Below are positions 60,076-64,000 of a stretch of DNA of 64,000 nucleotides, piece by piece. Source of the DNA: Winogradskyella sp. (GTDB lineage Bacteria; Bacteroidota; Bacteroidia; Flavobacteriales; Flavobacteriaceae). Location: the NCBI GenBank assembly GCA_004211785.1, contig SHBX01000001.1, forward strand, positions 62,001-126,000, read 5' to 3'. Every line of letters begins with the position of its first letter. The first letter of the stretch is position 1. A program made the translations under genes and the position numbers. The notes under the pieces are model-generated. The model was not told where the DNA came from and searched no databases. It saw only the letters and a list, made by a program, of their open reading frames with translations.

Positions 60076-61193
60076 TAATCTTCAGTGTTATCTTCTTCAA
60101 TAATGCCCAAACGTTTGGCTCTTGTTTCCCAGCTTTTACGAGCGAGCATTTGCAAGTCAGAAACATTATCACTCTCGTCCATAATTTCAAGCCCAAGAAG
60201 CGTTTCAATAACATCTTCCATAGTCACTAAACCACTTACTGAACCATATTCATCTACAACTAAAGCCATGTGATTTCGGCTTTCTACCAGTTGCTCAAAT
60301 AAAGTTGGAATTGGTAAACTTCGATTAATGATAATGATATCCCGTTTTAATTCAGATAAGAGTTTAGTACCATTTCCAAACGCCATTTCTTTAAAAACAT
60401 CATCCTTTAAAACCAAACCTGTGATATTATCGGACTCGTCCGTATAAACAGGGATTCTAGAAAATCGAATATTAGAGTTAGCATTAAAAAAGGCTTCAAC
60501 GGTCATGGTTTCATTCTCAGTTTTCATAACTGTTCTAGGTGTCATCACATCTTTAGCTTGTACGTCTTTAAAGTTGAGTAAGTTTTTGATGACTTTACTT
60601 TCATTTTCTTCAAAAACGCCTTCTTCATGTGCAATTTCAGTCATAGCAACAAAACCTTCACGGCTTAAAACACTACCGTGACCTTTACCGCCAATAAGTT
60701 TTGTTGTAAGTTGTAATAACCATAAAATACCTGTCCATTTTAATGGAAATATTAAAACATTTAGAGCTTTTGTAGTAAAGTTTGCGAGTTGCTTCCAGTA
60801 GGTAGCACCAATGGTTTTTGGAATAATCTCTGAAGCGACTAATATTAAAATGGTCATAATTGTTGATACGACACCAACCATAATATCTTCGGTAAATTCA
60901 ATACCTAAAACAGAACGCGTTTCAGTACCATAAATTTCTGCATAAGCCACTTTTGCTTGTACACCAACTAAAATTGCGCCAACAGTATGCGCAATAGTAT
61001 TAAGAGTTAAAATGGCAATTAATGGACGGTCTACATCTTTTTTTAAGGCTTCTAAATCTGAAGCATAAGCTTTGCCTTCGTTCTTTTTAAGATTAAGAAA
61101 TGTTGGCGTGATACTTAAAAGTACAGCTTCTAAAATGGAACATAAAAACGAAAAGAAAATTGAAATAACAGCATAAAAAACGAGTAAACCCAT
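60075..61193 (-). CDS. CNNM/CorC-family protein (DUF21 plus CBS pair)
   Basis: An N-terminal DUF21 region with about four membrane segments (LVFYAVISIFFSFLCSILEAVLLSI; VGVVSTIMTILILVASEIIPKTIG) is followed by a CBS pair (VQAKDVMTPRTVMKTE; HMALVVDEYGSVSGLVTMEDVIETLLG). The family moves Mg2+ or protects against metal and cation stress. The C-terminal CorC/HlyC domain of longer members is missing, as the protein ends soon after the CBS pair. It heads a minus-strand run of seven genes. Confidence 0.9.
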   Translation of the reverse strand: MGLLVFYAVISIFFSFLCSILEAVLLSITPTFLNLKKNEGKAYASDLEALKKDVDRPLIAILTLNTIAHTVGAILVGVQAKVAYAEIYGTETRSVLGIEFTEDIMVGVVSTIMTILILVASEIIPKTIGATYWKQLANFTTKALNVLIFPLKWTGILWLLQLTTKLIGGKGHGSVLSREGFVAMTEIAHEEGVFEENESKVIKNLLNFKDVQAKDVMTPRTVMKTENETMTVEAFFNANSNIRFSRIPVYTDESDNITGLVLKDDVFKEMAFGNGTKLLSELKRDIIIINRSLPIPTLFEQLVESRNHMALVVDEYGSVSGLVTMEDVIETLLGLEIMDESDNVSDLQMLARKSWETRAKRLGIIEEDNTED

Positions 61194-61250
61194 TAATGGA
61201 GTATTGAATTAGTTATTGCTAATTTACAAAATGAAAGATTAAAAATAAAT

Positions 61251-61285
61251 TAAAAGCCCATAACTCATAAAGTCATGGGCTTTTA
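61251..61285 (-). terminator. Terminator after the coiled-coil secreted protein gene
   Basis: TAAAAGCCCAT and ATGGGCTTTTA form a perfect 11-bp stem around a 13-base loop that contains a further ACT/AGT pair. T-rich sequence follows on the minus strand. Confidence 0.82.
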
Positions 61286-61305
61286 AATTTTCAAAAGAGA
61301 TATTA

Positions 61306-61947
61306 CTAATTCTTTTTAGCACGTTCAGCTGCTCTTTTACTACGTTCTAAATCTCTTTGCGCGCGCTCTAAGTCGCGTTGAGCACGCTCCATCTCACGTT
61401 TAGCGCGGGCAACTTTTTTGGCTTCTTCTTTCTCTTTGCTAGAACCAGAGATGTAATATTTTAAATCTTGACCCATAGCTTTTATTTTTTCTAAAAAGGC
61501 ATCAGAAGTATAATCCAAATCCAAATACATACGTAATCTACCATTGGTTAACTTACACTCAAATACTTCATCTCCATTTTCACTATTGGTCCACATGTAA
61601 GTGTTTCCACTAATTTTTAAACCGTTTTCACCTAATTTTTCTAATAAGATGTCTTTAACACCATTGTTTTTTGATTTGTGATAGCTTGCTCTAAACTTAT
61701 AAGTATCATCTGATAGGGAAATAGATACAGAGCTGTTAAGCGTTTCATCATCATCATTATCTATTGAGATAGAATAAGATGTCCCCGATGATTTTACAGT
61801 TGGTGGAGAAGGAGGCGTTGGCGGAGTGCTTTGCGCATTAACTGAAATTACTGAAAACAGTAATGCTATTGCTGTAAAGTAAACGCCTTTTTTTGCATCG
61901 ATAATTCTGATGCTTTGTAGCCTGTGTTTTGATTTTGAAAAATTCAT
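61306..61947 (-). CDS. Secreted protein with C-terminal charged coiled coil
   Basis: I start at the ATG at 61947 (MNFSKSKHRL) because a TAGATTTG promoter lies 30 bases before it; the longer ORF start would precede that promoter. A signal peptide (VYFTAIALLFSVISVNA) yields a mature protein starting QSTPPTPPSPP. A beta domain of about 110 residues (SISIDNDDDETL ... LRMYLDLDYTSDAFLEKI) is followed by a repeating Arg/Glu coiled coil (AQRDLERAQRDLERSKRAAERAKK). No family is recognised. It lies next to the two-component genes, separated from them by a terminator, and may be their target. Confidence 0.72.
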   Translation of the reverse strand: MNFSKSKHRLQSIRIIDAKKGVYFTAIALLFSVISVNAQSTPPTPPSPPTVKSSGTSYSISIDNDDDETLNSSVSISLSDDTYKFRASYHKSKNNGVKDILLEKLGENGLKISGNTYMWTNSENGDEVFECKLTNGRLRMYLDLDYTSDAFLEKIKAMGQDLKYYISGSSKEKEEAKKVARAKREMERAQRDLERAQRDLERSKRAAERAKKN

Positions 61948-61976
61948 AACTGTTCGATTTTTAATGATTAATACTA

Positions 61977-61984
61977 CAAATCTA
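61977..61984 (-). promoter_or_regulatory. -7 promoter element of the coiled-coil protein gene
   Basis: On the minus strand TAGATTTG matches TAnnTTTG exactly. It lies between the response-regulator terminator and the ATG at 61947, giving a leader near 25 bases. Confidence 0.55.
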
Positions 61985-62000
61985 TAGGACAGAACCGTTA

Positions 62001-62034
62001 TAAAAAAGAAAATGCTAGGCGTTAACCTAGCATT
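62001..62034 (-). terminator. Terminator of the two-component gene pair
   Basis: AATGCTAGG and CCTAGCATT pair perfectly (9 bp, six-base loop), followed on the minus strand by TTCTTTTTT. Confidence 0.85.
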
Positions 62035-62054
62035 AACCAAGCGTATATATTGTA

Positions 62055-62741
62055 TTAACTTACTTTAAATTCCAAGCCAACATTTCTAATGCTTTCTATA
62101 GCTATAGATGAATCTAGTTTAAAATACTTACGAAGTCTACTAATAAAAACATCCATACTTCTACCAGAGAAAAAATCATCATTTTCCCAAACGGCTTTTA
62201 AGATGTCTTCTCGTTTGAGTAATTGGTTTTTATGATTAAAAAGAAAAAGGATGAGTTCACCTTCTTTTTGAGTGAGCTGTTTTTTGTAATCTTTACACGT
62301 TAACTCTAGGCGCTTAGTGTCTAAGTTGTAATTGCCAATTTTTATGGTCTCTGATAGTTGTAGTTGACTATTCGCTTTTTCTGTACGTTTTAAAATATTT
62401 TGAAGTCGTAACACCAACTCATCTGCTTCAAAAGGTTTTACGATGTAATCATCGGCGCCAAGTTTAAGACCTCGAATTTTATCTTCCTTTAGTTTTCTGG
62501 CAGTTAAGAATATAAAAGGTGTTTCAGGCTTTATATCTATAGCTTTTTCAGCAAGAGAAAAACCATCTAGTTTAGGCATCATAACGTCAAAAACACAGAT
62601 GTTAAATGTGTCTGTTTTAAAGCGTTCCAAAGCAGCTTCACCATCTTTTTCCCAAGTGACTTGATATCCTGAAATTTCTAGATATTGTTTTAAAATATTT
62701 CCAAAATCAACATCGTCTTCAGCTAATAAAATCTGTTTCAT
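62055..62741 (-). CDS. OmpR-type response regulator
   Basis: The receiver domain has the acidic pair EDD near residue 8, the phosphoacceptor Asp in FDVMMPKLDG (near residue 53), the TARK threonine and the FEADE/KPF lysine (YIVKPFE, near 103). The C-terminal winged helix shows LTQKEGELILFLFNHKNQLLKREDIL and RSMDVFISRLRKYF, typical of OmpR/PhoB proteins. At 228 residues it is full length. It starts 20 bases after the sensor kinase and is very likely its partner. Confidence 0.95.
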   Translation of the reverse strand: MKQILLAEDDVDFGNILKQYLEISGYQVTWEKDGEAALERFKTDTFNICVFDVMMPKLDGFSLAEKAIDIKPETPFIFLTARKLKEDKIRGLKLGADDYIVKPFEADELVLRLQNILKRTEKANSQLQLSETIKIGNYNLDTKRLELTCKDYKKQLTQKEGELILFLFNHKNQLLKREDILKAVWENDDFFSGRSMDVFISRLRKYFKLDSSIAIESIRNVGLEFKVS

Positions 62742-62761
62742 CTGTTTTTTTATTATGCTAA

Positions 62762-64000
62762 TTAATTAAATGGAATGGTTAAAATAAAGGTGCTGCCTTT
62801 GCCTACCTTACTGTCTAGTTTTATATGACCTTGGTGTGCTTTAATAATTTGGTTAGTATAGTATAGGCCTAGCCCAAGTCCTTTTACGTCATGGATTTCT
62901 TTATTTCCTGCACGGAAAAACTTTTCGAAAATTTGTTTTTGATCTTTATCAGAGATGCCAATACCGTTGTCTTTAATTGAAATTTTTAAAGCGTTTTTTA
63001 CATTAATTTTGCAATCAATTACTAGAGTGCTTCCCGAATATTTTACGGCATTTTCTAAAATATTAAGTAGCGCTGTAGTAAAGTAAAACTTATCAAGATT
63101 TATAGTTTTGGTTTTTCCAGAAAACTGTCTATTTATAATAATGTTTTCAGCGTTTATTGACAATTCAAAATCATCTAAAACCGTATTGATGTAATTTTCT
63201 ATAACAACATTTTCTTTATGGAGTTTAATTTCTCGATAACCCAAACTGTTATTTAATACTTGGTCAATTAGTTTTTGTAACCGTTTGTTTTGTCGCTCAA
63301 TAGTATTCACGGTATTATCAATAAACTGGGGCTGTTGTTTTACTTCATCATTTTTTAGCATTTTGGTAGCTAAAGTCAAAGTTGCCAAAGGTGTTTTGAG
63401 CTCGTGTGTAATATTATTGACAAAGTCGGTTTTGATATCGGCTATTTTCTTTTGAGTGATTAAACTTTTAATTGAATAATATAGTAGTCCAATTACAAAC
63501 GCAAATATGAGTAGAGAAAATAATAGCAAACTCAGCATTTGTTTTAAGACTATATTTTTCCATCCAGCAATATCAATTTCGTCTTCAGTTAGGAACAATA
63601 AATAGAATGTAACTTCTTTATTTATATTATTTATTACTCGGTTAGAAGTATGGTCTGTTTCCCATGAAGTATTGCTAATCCTTATGGCGCTATCTTTATC
63701 AATAGTGTCGCCGATAACAATCTGTTTCTGCGCTTTTGAAGTATCAAAAAGAGTATCGTTTTGTATGGAGTCTAAAATTACAATTGCTTTTACTTTTTTA
63801 TGAAATTTAATACCATAAGGAATATTTTTTTTCACTAATTCCTTTTGGTATTCTTTTCGGTAAATCTCATTAATAGAATCTATGACAAATTCTAATCCAT
63901 TAATTACATCATTCTTTTTTGCATTACCAATTTTATAATCTGCTAACTTCTCTAAAAAGTTTTCTCGCCAAAAATCAGTCAGAGAATCTAAAGCTGGTGA
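62762..64000 (-). CDS. Sensor histidine kinase (N-terminus outside window)
   Basis: The ORF track begins at a GTG at 63835, but the frame stays open to the right edge of the window (residues such as DFWRENFLEKLADYKIGN lie upstream), so the gene extends further. The visible part has the end of a periplasmic sensor region, a membrane helix (MLSLLLFSLLIFAFVIGLLYY), a HisKA segment with the phosphorylated His in NNITHELKTPLATL, and an ATPase domain with DNGIGISDKDQKQIFEKFFR and GLGLGLYYTNQII. No PAS or HAMP is obvious. It likely signals to the response regulator 20 bases downstream. Confidence 0.92.
   Translation of the reverse strand, partial: SPALDSLTDFWRENFLEKLADYKIGNAKKNDVINGLEFVIDSINEIYRKEYQKELVKKNIPYGIKFHKKVKAIVILDSIQNDTLFDTSKAQKQIVIGDTIDKDSAIRISNTSWETDHTSNRVINNINKEVTFYLLFLTEDEIDIAGWKNIVLKQMLSLLLFSLLIFAFVIGLLYYSIKSLITQKKIADIKTDFVNNITHELKTPLATLTLATKMLKNDEVKQQPQFIDNTVNTIERQNKRLQKLIDQVLNNSLGYREIKLHKENVVIENYINTVLDDFELSINAENIIINRQFSGKTKTINLDKFYFTTALLNILENAVKYSGSTLVIDCKINVKNALKISIKDNGIGISDKDQKQIFEKFFRAGNKEIHDVKGLGLGLYYTNQIIKAHQGHIKLDSKVGKGSTFILTIPFN

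Overview
This AT-rich window is a chromosomal segment of a member of the Bacteroidota, most likely a marine Flavobacteriaceae. The evidence is the gliding and type IX secretion (T9SS) genes sprE and gldH, two giant secreted proteins with C-terminal T9SS sorting domains, flavobacterial families (DUF6427, DUF4254, DUF5687, DUF4292, DUF6168), many short lipoproteins, and Bacteroidota-type promoters (TAnnTTTG at about -7). I see no prophage, CRISPR array, rRNA, tRNA or insertion sequence. The genus cannot be fixed from the sequence alone.

Layout. 1-4000: end of a DUF6427 membrane protein, upp, a secreted protein, a DUF4254 protein and a GT9 glycosyltransferase. 4016-9240: a flavin/2Fe-2S reductase, a lipoprotein made of three near-identical domains, and a DUF5687 ABC exporter. 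9415-18165: sprE, a bactofilin, two small AtpI-like membrane proteins, then atpBEFHAG without the beta and epsilon genes. 18381-23641: a T9SS-exported beta-propeller protein and two lipoproteins. 23727-30083: a same-strand envelope cluster (flippase, dut, sugar nucleotidyltransferase, TPR protein, DUF4292 lipoprotein, EnvC-like factor). 30080-35491: thioesterase, GIY-YIG protein, HU/SPOR protein, dprA, trpS, acyltransferase.

35585-39601 is the most interesting stretch. A lipoprotein, an ECF sigma factor and an anti-sigma-like protein fused to an outer-membrane barrel form one operon. Its putative ECF promoter is repeated almost exactly, in opposite orientation, about 1.1 kb away beyond recA. 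That second copy drives a short terminated transcript that carries a 30-codon ORF and several hairpins and matches nothing I recognise. trhO follows from its own housekeeping promoter.

39602-46304: trhO, ricT, gldH, a class A PBP and a CoA-transferase pair. 46305-48336: a 340-base gap with two dyads and a small ORF, then a two-domain oligopeptide ABC ATPase. 48502-54309: a 1935-residue paralogue of the first T9SS protein with a different C-terminal domain set. 54363-61193: a seven-gene minus-strand run (exonuclease, membrane proteins, penicillin acylase, class C beta-lactamase-like hydrolase, ogt, CNNM/CorC protein). 61306-64000: a coiled-coil secreted protein, an OmpR-type regulator and a truncated sensor kinase.

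The common theme is envelope biology: export machinery (SprE), its likely cargo (two T9SS giants), gliding (GldH), peptidoglycan (PBP, EnvC-like, SPOR) and envelope signalling (ECF sigma, two-component system). All functions are inferred from sequence; no searches were run.
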